A program made the position numbers and the translations under genes. The notes under the pieces were generated by a model. The model was not told the DNA's origin and did not search any database. It was given only the letters and a program-made list of their open reading frames with translations. A DNA stretch of 64,000 nucleotides from Dysgonomonadaceae bacterium zrk40 (GTDB lineage: Bacteria > Bacteroidota > Bacteroidia > Bacteroidales > Dysgonomonadaceae), in the NCBI GenBank assembly GCA_016916535.1, contig CP070276.1, forward strand, positions 1,488,001 through 1,552,000. Direction: 5' to 3'. Shown in pieces: positions 51,947-62,293 of the stretch (position 1 is the stretch's first letter; every line of letters starts with the position of its first letter).

Positions 51947-54900
51947 ATGACAAATATGAATGAAACAGGAATGAAAAGAAAAGTAACCATCGGTTTACTA
52001 CTCCTACTTCTCTTTTCAATGGGTATTTCAGCCCAGGAGAGAACGATTCGTGGGGTTGTGAAAGACTCCAACGGTGAACCAATTATTGGAGCCAATGTGA
52101 TGGTGAAAGGTACGAGCATCGGTGCTGCCACCGATCTGGAGGGGAACTACACAATCTCCGTTCCCACATCAGCAACTACACTCTACGTAACCTACATCGG
52201 CATGAAGGAAGCAGAAGCACCCATCACCGGTAACGTAGTCAATTTCACCCTCGAAGAAGATGTTTCCAGTCTTGACGAGGTAGTGGTAATCGGTTATGGA
52301 ACGATGCGAAAACGAGACCTTACCGGATCTGTGTCCTCGGTGAATGCCGAGACACTGGCTGCAGTACCGGTAGCCTCCGCCGTAGAGGCTATAACCGGTA
52401 AGATGGCCGGGGTGCAGGTACTCACCACAGAGGGTTCACCCGATGCCGAGATGCGCATTCGTGTTCGTGGTGGAGGCTCCATCACGCAGAGTAACGATCC
52501 TCTCTTCATTGTAGATGGTTTCCCCGTAAGTACCATCTCTGACATTCCGCCTACCGACATCGAATCGATTGATGTACTGAAAGATGCTTCCTCGACCGCC
52601 ATTTACGGATCACGCGGTGCCAACGGGGTTGTGATCGTAACAACTAAGTCGGGACAAGCTGGCAAGCTTCGGCTAAGCTACAATGCATATTTCGGTGTGA
52701 AGCAGATCGCGAAAACAATGGAAGTGCTCTCCCCCTATGATTATGCTTCCTGGCAATATGAACTGGCAGCCCTCAAAGGCAACGATGCCATCGAGAACTA
52801 CAACTCCTTCTTCGGCAACTACCAGGACATCGATCTCTACCGCAATATACCTCACAACGATTGGCAGGATCTCACTTTCGGACGTCCCGGCAGCTCCATG
52901 AACCACAGCCTGAGCCTCAACGGCGGAAGTGACAAGATGACCTACGCGTTCAACTTCTCACATCTCTCCGACAAGGCGATCATGGAAGATTCCGACTATC
53001 GGCGCAACAGCATGAGCCTGAAGCTAAACAACAAGGCTACAGACCGTATCGCACTCGATTTCTCGGTACGTTACACCGACACCAAAATCAACGGGGGCGG
53101 TGCCAATGATGCCAACAGTACGCTCGATACCGACAAGCGGTTAAAATACTCAGTGATCTACACCCCCATACCGCTGAAGAACCTCGATGCTTCTGCCGGT
53201 AGTGCCGACGACGACCTGGGGAATCTGTACAACCCACTGGTATCCATCAGCGACAACGCTCGTGAGAAGACTCAGAAACGTCTCAACATGGCAGGAAGTG
53301 CCACCTGGGAGATGGTAGACAACCTGAAGCTTCGCTCGGAGGTGGGAATGGACCACCAGGACGACGGAGACCAACGCTACTGGGGTCTCACTACATATTA
53401 CATCAAGAACTACCCCTCGGTCGACAACCAGGGTAAGCCCGCCATCCGTCTGGTTAACCGGGAACGGCAGGCATTGCGAAACACCAACACCATCAATTAC
53501 GATTTCAAGAATCATCTTGGAGAGGACCACAGCCTGAACATGATGGCAGGTCACGAGTACATCATACGCAAAGGAATCACGCTTACCGACGAGGTTCACG
53601 GCTTCCCCGCAACCTTTACTGCCAAGGATGCCTGGCGTCTCTCCTCGCAGGGGGTACCCTACACCATCGACAACTACTACAACGAGGATGACAAGCTACT
53701 TTCCTATTTCGGTCGTATAAATTACGATTACATGAGCAAGTACCTGGTGAGCGCCACCTTCCGTGCCGATGCCTCCTCCAAGTTCAGCAAAGAAAACAGA
53801 TGGGGTTATTTCCCCTCAGCTGCCGCTGCCTGGCGCATCTCCTCCGAACCATTCATGGAGGGAACCAAGGGATGGCTTGAGGACCTGAAACTGCGCGCCA
53901 GCTTCGGTACCGCCGGTAACAATAACATCCCTTCCGGACAGCTGGTTCAGATGTTTGAATCGAAGGCCACCTCTTGGATCAACGGCTTCTCAAGTTATTG
54001 GGCACCTTCAAAGGTGATGGCCAATCCAGACCTGAAATGGGAGACCACCATCACCCGTAACTTAGGACTCGATTTCACTCTGTTGGGAGGACGTTTGAGT
54101 GGTACGGTAGAAGCTTATCGCAATACCACCAGCGACCTGCTGATTGAGTTCCCCGTTGCGGGTACCGGTTACGACACACAGTACCGCAACATGGGTGAGA
54201 ACCAAAACCAGGGGATTGAAGCAACACTCAACTGGTACGCCGTAAACAGGAAGAACTTCACACTCAGCTTCAGTGGCAACATTGGTTTCAACAAAACTGA
54301 AATCCAGAGCCTGGGCATCATGAACGACTTTGGATATGAGACCTATTGGGCTTCCTCAGAGATTGGCTATGACTACTGGATTGCCAAGGGAGGTGCCGTG
54401 GGCCAGATGTTCGGATATCATTCCGACGGTCGATATGAGGTGGATGACTTCACCGATTATAACGAAACGACAAACCGTTGGAACCTCAAGGAAGGGGTTG
54501 CAGACGCCTCCGGCGTGGTGGGTACCATACGACCGGGATCGATGAAACTGAAAGATCTCGACGGTGACGACATCATCAGCGTAGAAGACCGTGAGATCAT
54601 CGGCGACGCAAACCCAGTACACACCGGCGGATTCACTCTCAACTCCACTTTTTACGGCTTTGACCTCGCTGCTGCCTTTAACTGGAGCTACGGCAATGAC
54701 ATCTACAATGCCAACAAGATTGAGTTCTCCCACACAGGGAAATATCAATACCGAAACATGATCACCACCATGGAGCCGGGCAAGCGTTGGACCAACCTGC
54801 GCGAAGATGGCACCATCAGCAATGATCCCGCAGAACTGGCGACCATGAATGCCAACACCACGATGTGGTCGCCCTACACCTCTCGTATGATCTTCAGCGA

Positions 54901-55162
54901 CTGGGCGGTTGAAGACGGCAGTTTCCTCCGGCTCAATACACTCACATTGGGTTATACCCTCCCGAAACACCTGTTAGCCAAGGCGAAGATCGAGAACCTT
55001 CGATTCTACGTGACCGGCTACAACGTGGCACTCTGGACCAACTACAGTGGTTATGATCCCGAAGTATCCACAATCAGAAGGACCAACCTCTCACCGGGTG
55101 TCGACTACTCAGCCTATCCGAGAAGCCGTCAACTTGTATTTGGTGTGAACCTTAATTTTTAA
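51947..55162 (+). CDS. susC: SusC-family TonB-linked outer-membrane transporter
   Basis: 1,071 residues; the ATG at 51971 (MKRKVTIGLL) would give a shorter signal peptide and is an alternative. Signal peptide ends near SAQ. A carboxypeptidase-regulatory-like domain (TIRGVVKDSNGEPIIGANV) is followed by the SusC signature SLDEVVVIGYGTMRKRDLTG, plug, and a 22-strand barrel ending in Phe (VFGVNLNF). With SusD it imports oligosaccharides, here most likely oligogalacturonides. First gene of the rightward pectin operon. Confidence 0.96.
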   Translation: MTNMNETGMKRKVTIGLLLLLLFSMGISAQERTIRGVVKDSNGEPIIGANVMVKGTSIGAATDLEGNYTISVPTSATTLYVTYIGMKEAEAPITGNVVNFTLEEDVSSLDEVVVIGYGTMRKRDLTGSVSSVNAETLAAVPVASAVEAITGKMAGVQVLTTEGSPDAEMRIRVRGGGSITQSNDPLFIVDGFPVSTISDIPPTDIESIDVLKDASSTAIYGSRGANGVVIVTTKSGQAGKLRLSYNAYFGVKQIAKTMEVLSPYDYASWQYELAALKGNDAIENYNSFFGNYQDIDLYRNIPHNDWQDLTFGRPGSSMNHSLSLNGGSDKMTYAFNFSHLSDKAIMEDSDYRRNSMSLKLNNKATDRIALDFSVRYTDTKINGGGANDANSTLDTDKRLKYSVIYTPIPLKNLDASAGSADDDLGNLYNPLVSISDNAREKTQKRLNMAGSATWEMVDNLKLRSEVGMDHQDDGDQRYWGLTTYYIKNYPSVDNQGKPAIRLVNRERQALRNTNTINYDFKNHLGEDHSLNMMAGHEYIIRKGITLTDEVHGFPATFTAKDAWRLSSQGVPYTIDNYYNEDDKLLSYFGRINYDYMSKYLVSATFRADASSKFSKENRWGYFPSAAAAWRISSEPFMEGTKGWLEDLKLRASFGTAGNNNIPSGQLVQMFESKATSWINGFSSYWAPSKVMANPDLKWETTITRNLGLDFTLLGGRLSGTVEAYRNTTSDLLIEFPVAGTGYDTQYRNMGENQNQGIEATLNWYAVNRKNFTLSFSGNIGFNKTEIQSLGIMNDFGYETYWASSEIGYDYWIAKGGAVGQMFGYHSDGRYEVDDFTDYNETTNRWNLKEGVADASGVVGTIRPGSMKLKDLDGDDIISVEDREIIGDANPVHTGGFTLNSTFYGFDLAAAFNWSYGNDIYNANKIEFSHTGKYQYRNMITTMEPGKRWTNLREDGTISNDPAELATMNANTTMWSPYTSRMIFSDWAVEDGSFLRLNTLTLGYTLPKHLLAKAKIENLRFYVTGYNVALWTNYSGYDPEVSTIRRTNLSPGVDYSAYPRSRQLVFGVNLNF

Positions 55163-55180
55163 CCCTCAAAGATTAACTGT

Positions 55181-56947
55181 ATGAAAAAATATATCAATAT
55201 CTGTCTGATTCTTCTGACATTCGGACTTTTCTTCAGCTCCTGCGACCTGGATGCACCATCACAGTCGGCAGCCGAAGGATCGGTCGTCCTCTCCATTGAG
55301 GCACTGGCCGAAGGAGCGGTAATGGGCATCCACCAGTCGTTCGGGGAGACCAACTCCTACCGCGGACGTTTTTTACCCTACTACGGCATCAACAGCGATG
55401 TGGAGTGGATCAACGGCATCAACCCCACCCAATTAAACGATGCAGGCAAGTACGAACTCTCTACCTACGCCGCCTCCCCCGGAAACACGCAGATGAACAC
55501 AGACAACAATGCCTGGGCCAAGTTCTATGAAGGAATTGAACGAGCCAACAAAGCTATCGAAGGGCTGCGCGACTTCGGCAACGTGGAGGAAAACCCACGT
55601 ATGGCACAACTGCTTGGTGAAGCACTCACTTTACGGGCAGTGATTTATCTCGACCTGGTGAAAGCATGGGGTGATGTACCGGCACGCTTTGAGCCGATCA
55701 CCACTGAGACACTCTACCTCCCGCGAAGTGACCGCGATGTCATTTACAAACAGCTGTTGGCTGACCTGGATGAGGCAGAAGAGCTAGTGGCATGGCCGAA
55801 CGAAACCAACATCACTGCCAGTACTGAGCGAGTCAACAAGGCGTTCGTGAAAGGACTGATGGCACGCGTCGCCCTCTATGCCGGCGGATACTCACAGCGA
55901 GCCGATGGTGTGCGCCGCAGCACAGACCCCGAGCTGAGTGTCGATAAGATGTATGCTCTCGCAAAAGAAAAAACCATCGAGGTGATTCAACAGGGATCCA
56001 ACACACTGGGATCCTTCGAACAGAACTTCCGTCTGCTATGCCAGGATGATGTGACCGCCGGAAAGGAGTCACTCTGGGAAATTCCCTTCTCCGCAGGCCG
56101 CGGACGAGTGCTCTTCACCCTGGGTGTGCAACACAGGGCTGCTGACCAGTATACCGCTCAAAACAGGGGCGGCACCAACGGTCCCCTGCCTTACCTTTTC
56201 TACGACTACGACGTAGAGGACTTGCGGCGTGACGTTACCTGCGTACCCTACGAGTGGTCTAACTCAAATCCGAGTCACCAGCAGCTCAGGAGCATCGACA
56301 ACTGGTGCTTCGGCAAACTGCGCTATGAATGGATGAATCGCAGAGTAACCTCCACCAACGACGACGGCATTAACTGGCAATACATGCGCCTGGCTGATGT
56401 CTACCTGATGGCTGCCGAAGCGATCAATGAGCTGGAGGGTCCCGCTGCAGCGGCACCCTACCTGAAGTCAATCCTCGACAGGGCACTGCCGGCAGAGAAG
56501 GTGACCGCCTACATGTCGCAGGCTACCGCCAGCAAGGATTCCTTCTTCAATGCGATCGTCGACCAGCGCGCCCTGGAGTTTGCAGGCGAAAGTCTTCGCA
56601 AGGCAGACCTGATTCGCTGGAACATGCTCAAAACAAAGCTTGATGAGGCCAAGATGAAGATGACACAGCTTATCAACCGAGAAGGGCCCTACGCTGATCT
56701 ACCCGAGAAGCTCTATTTCAAGACTGCAGACGACAACGAGACTCTGATCATCTACGGACTGAACCACGGAGACAGCGATGAAATCGGAGCCAGCCTCGGT
56801 TACGAGGGCAGCACCACCTGGTTCGACACTGACGATCTGACACCGGAACTGATCAATGCGCTCTACCAGAACGATCCTGATCAGAACCAATTCTGGCCCA
56901 TCTGGCAGACATTCATCGACAGTAGTAACGGACAATTAACGAACTAA
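55181..56947 (+). CDS. susD: SusD/RagB-family surface glycan-binding lipoprotein
   Basis: 588 residues, lipoprotein signal with Cys21 (FFSSC). Helical TPR scaffold with the family segments ERANKAIEGL, LGEALTLRAVIYLDLVKAWGDVPAR and DVYLMAAEAINEL, and a C-terminal RALEFAGESLRKADLIRWN. It caps the SusC barrel and delivers glycan to it. It lies 18 nt after susC. The bound glycan cannot be read from sequence; pectin is inferred from the enzymes downstream. Confidence 0.95.
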   Translation: MKKYINICLILLTFGLFFSSCDLDAPSQSAAEGSVVLSIEALAEGAVMGIHQSFGETNSYRGRFLPYYGINSDVEWINGINPTQLNDAGKYELSTYAASPGNTQMNTDNNAWAKFYEGIERANKAIEGLRDFGNVEENPRMAQLLGEALTLRAVIYLDLVKAWGDVPARFEPITTETLYLPRSDRDVIYKQLLADLDEAEELVAWPNETNITASTERVNKAFVKGLMARVALYAGGYSQRADGVRRSTDPELSVDKMYALAKEKTIEVIQQGSNTLGSFEQNFRLLCQDDVTAGKESLWEIPFSAGRGRVLFTLGVQHRAADQYTAQNRGGTNGPLPYLFYDYDVEDLRRDVTCVPYEWSNSNPSHQQLRSIDNWCFGKLRYEWMNRRVTSTNDDGINWQYMRLADVYLMAAEAINELEGPAAAAPYLKSILDRALPAEKVTAYMSQATASKDSFFNAIVDQRALEFAGESLRKADLIRWNMLKTKLDEAKMKMTQLINREGPYADLPEKLYFKTADDNETLIIYGLNHGDSDEIGASLGYEGSTTWFDTDDLTPELINALYQNDPDQNQFWPIWQTFIDSSNGQLTN

Positions 56948-56952
56948 TCATT

Positions 56953-58509
56953 ATGGAAAGAAAACAGAAATACAGTATCGCACTACTCGCCTTCCTGGCA
57001 GCAGCGTTGTTCAATTTCAGCTGTACCGATGACAGAGCTGAGGAGCTTTCATCGATCGATTACGAGAGACTCTTCTCTCCCATCAAGATTGAAGCGTTCG
57101 TGATCAACCGCACCGACGCACGGCTGAGCTGGACACTCAACTCGAATGTAGAGTCTTACTCGCTGGAAGTTTTTGCCGACGACAGCCTCACTTTTGCCGG
57201 CACACCGGTGAGGACCTACAACGATGTGACTGGTGATCAGCTCCCCTATTACATTCGCGAACTCGACGGCGAGACGCAGTACTCGGTGCGGATCAAATCA
57301 GTGGCTGCCGGCAAGACTGAATCTAAATGGAGTGGCGTGTCTTTCAAGACCGGTACGGAGAATATCTTCCTTCCTTTCCAGGATGGTGATGTGAAAGCTA
57401 CTTCGGCAACCCTTCGCTGGACACCGGGCAAAACGCTCACCACAATCATGCTCGAGCCGGGAGGCATCCAGCATACGGTGACTGCCGGTGAGATTGCTGC
57501 CGGCATCGCTACCATCGAAGGCTTAACAGCTGAGACAACCTACACGGCGACCCTGAAGAACGGGGCAAAAACAAGGGGTATCGTAGAGTTCATGACACTG
57601 GTGGATATCGGCAACGCTATTGCCGTTTATCCGGAAGATGACCTACTTGCCCTGCTGGCCGCCGCCAACGACGGAGATGCATTCGCCCTCTTCCCCGGCA
57701 GCTACGGCGCAGGTGACATGTTTGTGGTGAACAAAACCATTGAGATCAAGGGTGTCTATCCTTACGACAAGCCAGTACTGAACGGCTACATCTCGTTGGA
57801 AGATGGAGCAGGCCTGCTGCTCAAAGATGTGACACTCGACGGTGGTGCATCACAGGGACAAAGCATTGTCTTCAACACCGGTGAAGTTACCTACAACGCC
57901 CTTACCGTGGAAGGATGCGAGATCAGGAACTTTGTGAAAGGGGTTTATTACCTGAACGTTGCATCCCTGGTGGAATCAATCACCTATCACAACAACCTCA
58001 TTTATAACATTGTCTGTGACGGAGGCGACTTTATGGATTCCCGTAAGGGTGCATTCAACAGCCTGACCTTGACCAACAACACCATTTACAACAGTGCAAC
58101 GGGACGTGATCTGATTCGCTATGACGATGCTTCAGGCAGCTTCCCGGGAATGACTTCTACCATCCTGGTGGATCACAACACCTTGCATGGTGTCTGCAAC
58201 AGTTCATCCAAGCGGTTGTTCTACGTACGATTCAAGGAGAATAAGATTACCTTCACCAACAACATTGTGGCAGAAACAGCTGCCATCTTCACCAATCAGA
58301 ACAACACCGATCCTTCTCCCACCTTCGGCGGAAACAACTTCTTCAATGCCCCGAACCTCTTCTCGGCATCAGGAAGCTCATCGAAATTTTATGATGACTC
58401 TGCCGACAGCGAAGATCCGGGCTTTGTAAATGCGGCCAACGGAGACTTCACCGTCACCAATGAATTGCTGAAAGCGAAAGGGACCGGTGACCCCCGCTGG
58501 ATAAACTAA
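56953..58509 (+). CDS. FnIII and beta-helix lipoprotein (DUF4957/DUF5123 type)
   Basis: 518 residues, lipoprotein signal with Cys24 (FNFSC). Two fibronectin-III-like domains (about 40-130 and 140-210) lead into a right-handed parallel beta-helix (about 230-515) with runs like NNLIYNIVCDGG and NNTIYNSATGRD. Such proteins follow SusD in pectin loci and are thought to bind pectin at the surface. The fold also resembles polysaccharide lyases, but I cannot identify catalytic residues. Confidence 0.8.
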   Translation: MERKQKYSIALLAFLAAALFNFSCTDDRAEELSSIDYERLFSPIKIEAFVINRTDARLSWTLNSNVESYSLEVFADDSLTFAGTPVRTYNDVTGDQLPYYIRELDGETQYSVRIKSVAAGKTESKWSGVSFKTGTENIFLPFQDGDVKATSATLRWTPGKTLTTIMLEPGGIQHTVTAGEIAAGIATIEGLTAETTYTATLKNGAKTRGIVEFMTLVDIGNAIAVYPEDDLLALLAAANDGDAFALFPGSYGAGDMFVVNKTIEIKGVYPYDKPVLNGYISLEDGAGLLLKDVTLDGGASQGQSIVFNTGEVTYNALTVEGCEIRNFVKGVYYLNVASLVESITYHNNLIYNIVCDGGDFMDSRKGAFNSLTLTNNTIYNSATGRDLIRYDDASGSFPGMTSTILVDHNTLHGVCNSSSKRLFYVRFKENKITFTNNIVAETAAIFTNQNNTDPSPTFGGNNFFNAPNLFSASGSSSKFYDDSADSEDPGFVNAANGDFTVTNELLKAKGTGDPRWIN

Positions 58510-58520
58510 CCCAAGACCCT

Positions 58521-58567
58521 ATACCAGTTTACGTGACTCTTTTTTAAAGAGTTACGCAAACTGGTAT
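58521..58567 (+). promoter_or_regulatory. 22-bp intra-operon stem-loop
   Basis: 58521-58542 and 58546-58567 pair over 22 positions (one mismatch, one G-U) with a 3-nt loop. It lies between the beta-helix lipoprotein stop and the GH28 start. No T-run follows, so it is not a classic terminator. It may stabilise the susCD part of the mRNA or mark a processing site. Confidence 0.7.
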
Positions 58568-58595
58568 TGTGACTAAAACTGTAACAACTGAAAGA

Positions 58596-60272
58596 ATGAA
58601 GAATTATTTTTCGATTCTCCTGCTGATTTCCCTTCTGATTTCCTGCAAGGAAAATGCTCCGGACAATCGTACCTACCCTTATACTCATCTCTATGATGGG
58701 CTCCCTTTCGAAATGCCACAGGTCGAAATCCCAACCTTTCCCGAAAACCATGTCAGTGTGGCCGACCATGGTGGCAAACCTGACGGCATCACCCTCAACA
58801 CCAAAGCCTTTGAAGATGCCATGCAGGCACTCTCAGAGAAAGGAGGTGGTACACTGACCGTACCGAAAGGGGTCTGGTTCACCGGGCCTATCGTCTTCCG
58901 CTCGAACATCAACATGCATCTTGAAAAAGGAGCACTGATTCTTTTCTCCCCCGACAAGGATCTATACCCGCTGGTGGAGACCGTCTTCGAAGGTCTCGAC
59001 ACCCGCCGCTGCCAATCGCCCATCTCAGGACGTAACCTTGAAAACATCGCCATCACAGGTGAAGGATCCATCAACGGTTCGGGTGAGGCATGGCGACCCC
59101 TAAAAAGAGAGAAGGTGACTGAGAGCCACTGGAAAAAGGTGGTTCAATCTGGTGGTGTGGTGCAGAACGACAATTACTGGTTTCCTTCAACCGCCTCGTT
59201 AAAAGGCCATGAGATGAGCGACATGAACGTACCGCGACAAGATCTCACAGAGGAGCAGTGGCAGGAGATCAAAGATTTCCTGCGCCCCGTGATGGTCAGC
59301 TTCATGGAGTGTAAGAACGTATACTTGCAGGGGGTTCTGTTTGAAAACTCCCCGGCATGGAACATCCACCCGCTGATGTGCGAGAATGTGATCGTGGATG
59401 GCATCCTGGTGCGTAACCCCAGCTACTCACAGAATGGCGATGGCATCGATCTGGAGTCATGTGTCAATTCTCTTATCGTAAACTCGGTGTTTGATGTGGG
59501 CGATGACGCCATCTGCATCAAGTCGGGAAAGGATGAGGACGGAAGGCGGCGCGGGCGCCCCACCGAAAACCTGATTGTGGACAACTGCAAGGTATTCAAC
59601 GGTCACGGCGGCTTCATCGTGGGCAGTGAGATGTCAGGAGGTGTGCGCAACATTTCAGTGAGCAACTGTCAGTTCCTGGGTACCGACGTAGGACTGCGCT
59701 TCAAGAGCAACCGTGGACGTGGAGGCGTGGTGGAGAACATTTACATCTCCGACATCTACATGTTCGACATTGCGACCGACTCGTTTCTCTTCGATCTCTA
59801 CTATGGTGGCAAGTCGGCATCTGAATCTCTTGCAGACGGGGATACCACGCCGACCGATCAACCTACCTTCCCCGTTACCGAGGAGACTCCTGTATTCCGA
59901 AACATCTTCGTGAAGGACCTGGTATCACGCAATGCCCGCAGGGCAATGTTCTTCAACGGTCTGCCAGAGATGAACATCGAAAACATAAACCTGGAGAATG
60001 CCTTTGTAACAGCTCGTTACGGCGCTGAGTTCTCAGAGTCGAAAGATATAACCTTTAGAAATGTGACCGTGATCCCGCAAGAAGGCCCGGCCTACATGTT
60101 TCACAACGTAAAAAACTTCAAAACGGAAAATCTATCATACGAAATCGGTGAAAGACAAAAGGCAGCAGTGATCACCGGACGTGAGACATCAGGACTTCAA
60201 CTCTCCGGCCTGCAGGAAGAGCTTGCTGAGATCGCACCGGAAGTGGAGAGCGACAAGGTTGTCTTCAAATAA
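58596..60272 (+). CDS. GH28 polygalacturonase-family glycoside hydrolase
   Basis: 558 residues from MKNYFSILLL; a GTG nine codons earlier sits just after the stem-loop. Lipoprotein-type signal (LISC). Parallel beta-helix with the four GH28 motifs in order: NGDG (Asn280, Asp282), GDDA (Asp303, Asp304), GHGG (His337) and RFK (Arg368, Lys370). It hydrolyses alpha-1,4-galacturonide or rhamnogalacturonan bonds in pectin. Endo or exo action cannot be told. Part of the SusC-to-PL1 run. Confidence 0.93.
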   Translation: MKNYFSILLLISLLISCKENAPDNRTYPYTHLYDGLPFEMPQVEIPTFPENHVSVADHGGKPDGITLNTKAFEDAMQALSEKGGGTLTVPKGVWFTGPIVFRSNINMHLEKGALILFSPDKDLYPLVETVFEGLDTRRCQSPISGRNLENIAITGEGSINGSGEAWRPLKREKVTESHWKKVVQSGGVVQNDNYWFPSTASLKGHEMSDMNVPRQDLTEEQWQEIKDFLRPVMVSFMECKNVYLQGVLFENSPAWNIHPLMCENVIVDGILVRNPSYSQNGDGIDLESCVNSLIVNSVFDVGDDAICIKSGKDEDGRRRGRPTENLIVDNCKVFNGHGGFIVGSEMSGGVRNISVSNCQFLGTDVGLRFKSNRGRGGVVENIYISDIYMFDIATDSFLFDLYYGGKSASESLADGDTTPTDQPTFPVTEETPVFRNIFVKDLVSRNARRAMFFNGLPEMNIENINLENAFVTARYGAEFSESKDITFRNVTVIPQEGPAYMFHNVKNFKTENLSYEIGERQKAAVITGRETSGLQLSGLQEELAEIAPEVESDKVVFK

Positions 60273-60287
60273 AAAGCAGAGGTAGTG

Positions 60288-61079
60288 ATGAAAATAACAA
60301 TGAAACCTGTAATACTCCTCTTATTGCTGTCTTTATCTTTGTCGTTGGGGTGCACAGGACCCAAGCCGGCAAAGATACTGATGGCAGGCGACTCTACCAT
60401 GGCAGACAAGCCGCTGTCCAAACAGCTAGTGGATAGCCTGACCGGGGAGTCGACAGAAGAGGCGTTTCTGGAAAGAGGCTGGGGGCAATTATTACCTGAG
60501 ATGATTTCCGATATGGGGAGAGTCCTCAATTATGCCCGTAATGGCCGCAGCACACGCACCTTCGTGGAAGAGGGACTTTGGGGTGAATTGTTCGATCAGA
60601 TCGCACCGGGTGATGTGGTCATCATCCAGTTCGGTCATAATGATGGGGTAATCACCAAGAGAAGTTACACCAATCCGGCTCAGTTCAGGCTGAACTTTGT
60701 GGCGTTCGTCAACGAAGTGAATGCCAGGGGAGCCTACCCTATCCTCTGCACCCCGGTCGCCCGTCGCAGGTTCGATGAAAAGGGAGTACTACAACCAACT
60801 CATGGGGAGTATCCCGATATCATTCGCTCAGTGGCCACTCAGGAGAAGGTGCCCCTCATCGACATGGAAGTACTCACCTCAAAATGGTTACAAGATGCCG
60901 GCATGGAGGGATCAAAACAGTTTTTCCACAAGCTCCCTCCCGGTGTCAGCAAGCTCTATCCTGAAGGGATTGACGACAACACCCACTTCAACGAGCAGGG
61001 AGCCAGGGAGGTAGCCCGAATGTTTGTCGACGCGGTCAAAAAACAGAATGTTGAACCACTGACTCATTTACTTAAATAA
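60288..61079 (+). CDS. CE12-type rhamnogalacturonan acetylesterase
   Basis: 263 residues from the ATG; a GTG directly upstream is also open. Lipoprotein signal with Cys22. SGNH/GDSL hydrolase: catalytic Ser36 in AGDSTMADK, oxyanion Asn in QFGHNDG, and the Asp-His pair in DNTHFNEQGA. It removes acetyl groups from rhamnogalacturonan so hydrolases and lyases can act. It lies 15 nt after the GH28 gene. Confidence 0.92.
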   Translation: MKITMKPVILLLLLSLSLSLGCTGPKPAKILMAGDSTMADKPLSKQLVDSLTGESTEEAFLERGWGQLLPEMISDMGRVLNYARNGRSTRTFVEEGLWGELFDQIAPGDVVIIQFGHNDGVITKRSYTNPAQFRLNFVAFVNEVNARGAYPILCTPVARRRFDEKGVLQPTHGEYPDIIRSVATQEKVPLIDMEVLTSKWLQDAGMEGSKQFFHKLPPGVSKLYPEGIDDNTHFNEQGAREVARMFVDAVKKQNVEPLTHLLK

Positions 61080-61088
61080 CAAATCCCG

Positions 61089-62270
61089 ATGAAAAAATTA
61101 TTCACATTCCTTTTCCCATTCATCTCTTTGTTGCTTAGTTGCACGGGAGAGAAAGAGGTAACAGCAGATCCCTATTACCTGAGGATGGCCGAGTCGGAAA
61201 TGCAACGTTACCCTGAGAGCTGGATGGTAGACTTCTCAGAGAAAATCAAATGGAACTACACCCATGGACTGGAGCTGCAAGCAATGATACAGGTATCGGA
61301 GAAAAGTGGCGATGAAAAATACTTCCGTTATGCCGAAGCCTATGCCGATACGATGGTCAATGAAGATGGGACCATCAAGACCTATGTACTTGAAAAATAC
61401 AACATCGACCACATTAACCCCGGTAAGATGCTCTTTCCAATCTATGAGAAGACGCAAAACCCCAAGTACCTGAAAGCCCTTCAGCTACTCAGAAGCCAGA
61501 TGGAAACCCACCCGCGCATCTCCAACGGTGGCTTCTGGCACAAGCAGATCTACCCCCACCAGGTATGGCTCGACGGTCTTTACATGGCAGGCCCCTTTTT
61601 GGCGGAATACGGCAAACGATTCAATGAACCGGAACTGTTCGATGAGGTGACACTTCAACTCACCACCGCCTGGGACGACCTGATTGACGAGGAGAGCGGT
61701 CTGCTCTACCACGGTTGGGATGAGAGCCGCGAACAGCGGTGGGCCGACCCGGTCACCGGGCGCTCACCTCACTTCTGGTCACGAAGTATCGGTTGGTACA
61801 TGATGGCAATGGTCGATGTGCTGGACTTCTTGCCGGAAGACCATCACCAGAGGGCTGAAATCATCGAACAACTGAACCATATTGCTACTGCCATAGAAAA
61901 ATATCGTGACCCTGTAACGGGAATGTGGTATCAGGTAACCGACCTGGGCGAAAGAGAGGGCAACTACCTGGAATCGTCCGGCTCCATCATGTTTATCTAC
62001 AGCTGGGTGAAAGGCGCACAAAAAGGCTACCTTCCTGATGCTTTCCTGCAAAAGGGTACAGAGGCATATGATCAATTCCTGGAACAGTTTATCCGTGAAA
62101 ACGAAGACGGCACCATCTCGGTCACCGACGTCTGCTCCGTAGCCGGCCTGGGGGGTGAGAAGCGGTACCGCGATGGCAGTTTCGAATATTACATCTCGGA
62201 ACCGATACGGGATGACGATCCCAAAGCCATTGGTCCGTTCATCATGACAAGCATATTGTTGGAGCGGTAA
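61089..62270 (+). CDS. GH105 unsaturated rhamnogalacturonyl/galacturonyl hydrolase
   Basis: 393 residues with a lipoprotein-type signal (LLSC), so it works outside the cytoplasm. (alpha/alpha)6 barrel with YPHQVWLDGLYM (catalytic Asp162, as in YteR/YesR), WNYTHGLELQAM and HGWDESREQRWADP. It removes the unsaturated uronic acid left at the non-reducing end by pectate or rhamnogalacturonan lyases. The PL1 lyase encoded next would make such ends. Gap of 9 nt from the esterase gene. Confidence 0.93.
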   Translation: MKKLFTFLFPFISLLLSCTGEKEVTADPYYLRMAESEMQRYPESWMVDFSEKIKWNYTHGLELQAMIQVSEKSGDEKYFRYAEAYADTMVNEDGTIKTYVLEKYNIDHINPGKMLFPIYEKTQNPKYLKALQLLRSQMETHPRISNGGFWHKQIYPHQVWLDGLYMAGPFLAEYGKRFNEPELFDEVTLQLTTAWDDLIDEESGLLYHGWDESREQRWADPVTGRSPHFWSRSIGWYMMAMVDVLDFLPEDHHQRAEIIEQLNHIATAIEKYRDPVTGMWYQVTDLGEREGNYLESSGSIMFIYSWVKGAQKGYLPDAFLQKGTEAYDQFLEQFIRENEDGTISVTDVCSVAGLGGEKRYRDGSFEYYISEPIRDDDPKAIGPFIMTSILLER

Positions 62271-62293
62271 TAAAAAAAATATAACTTTGACTC

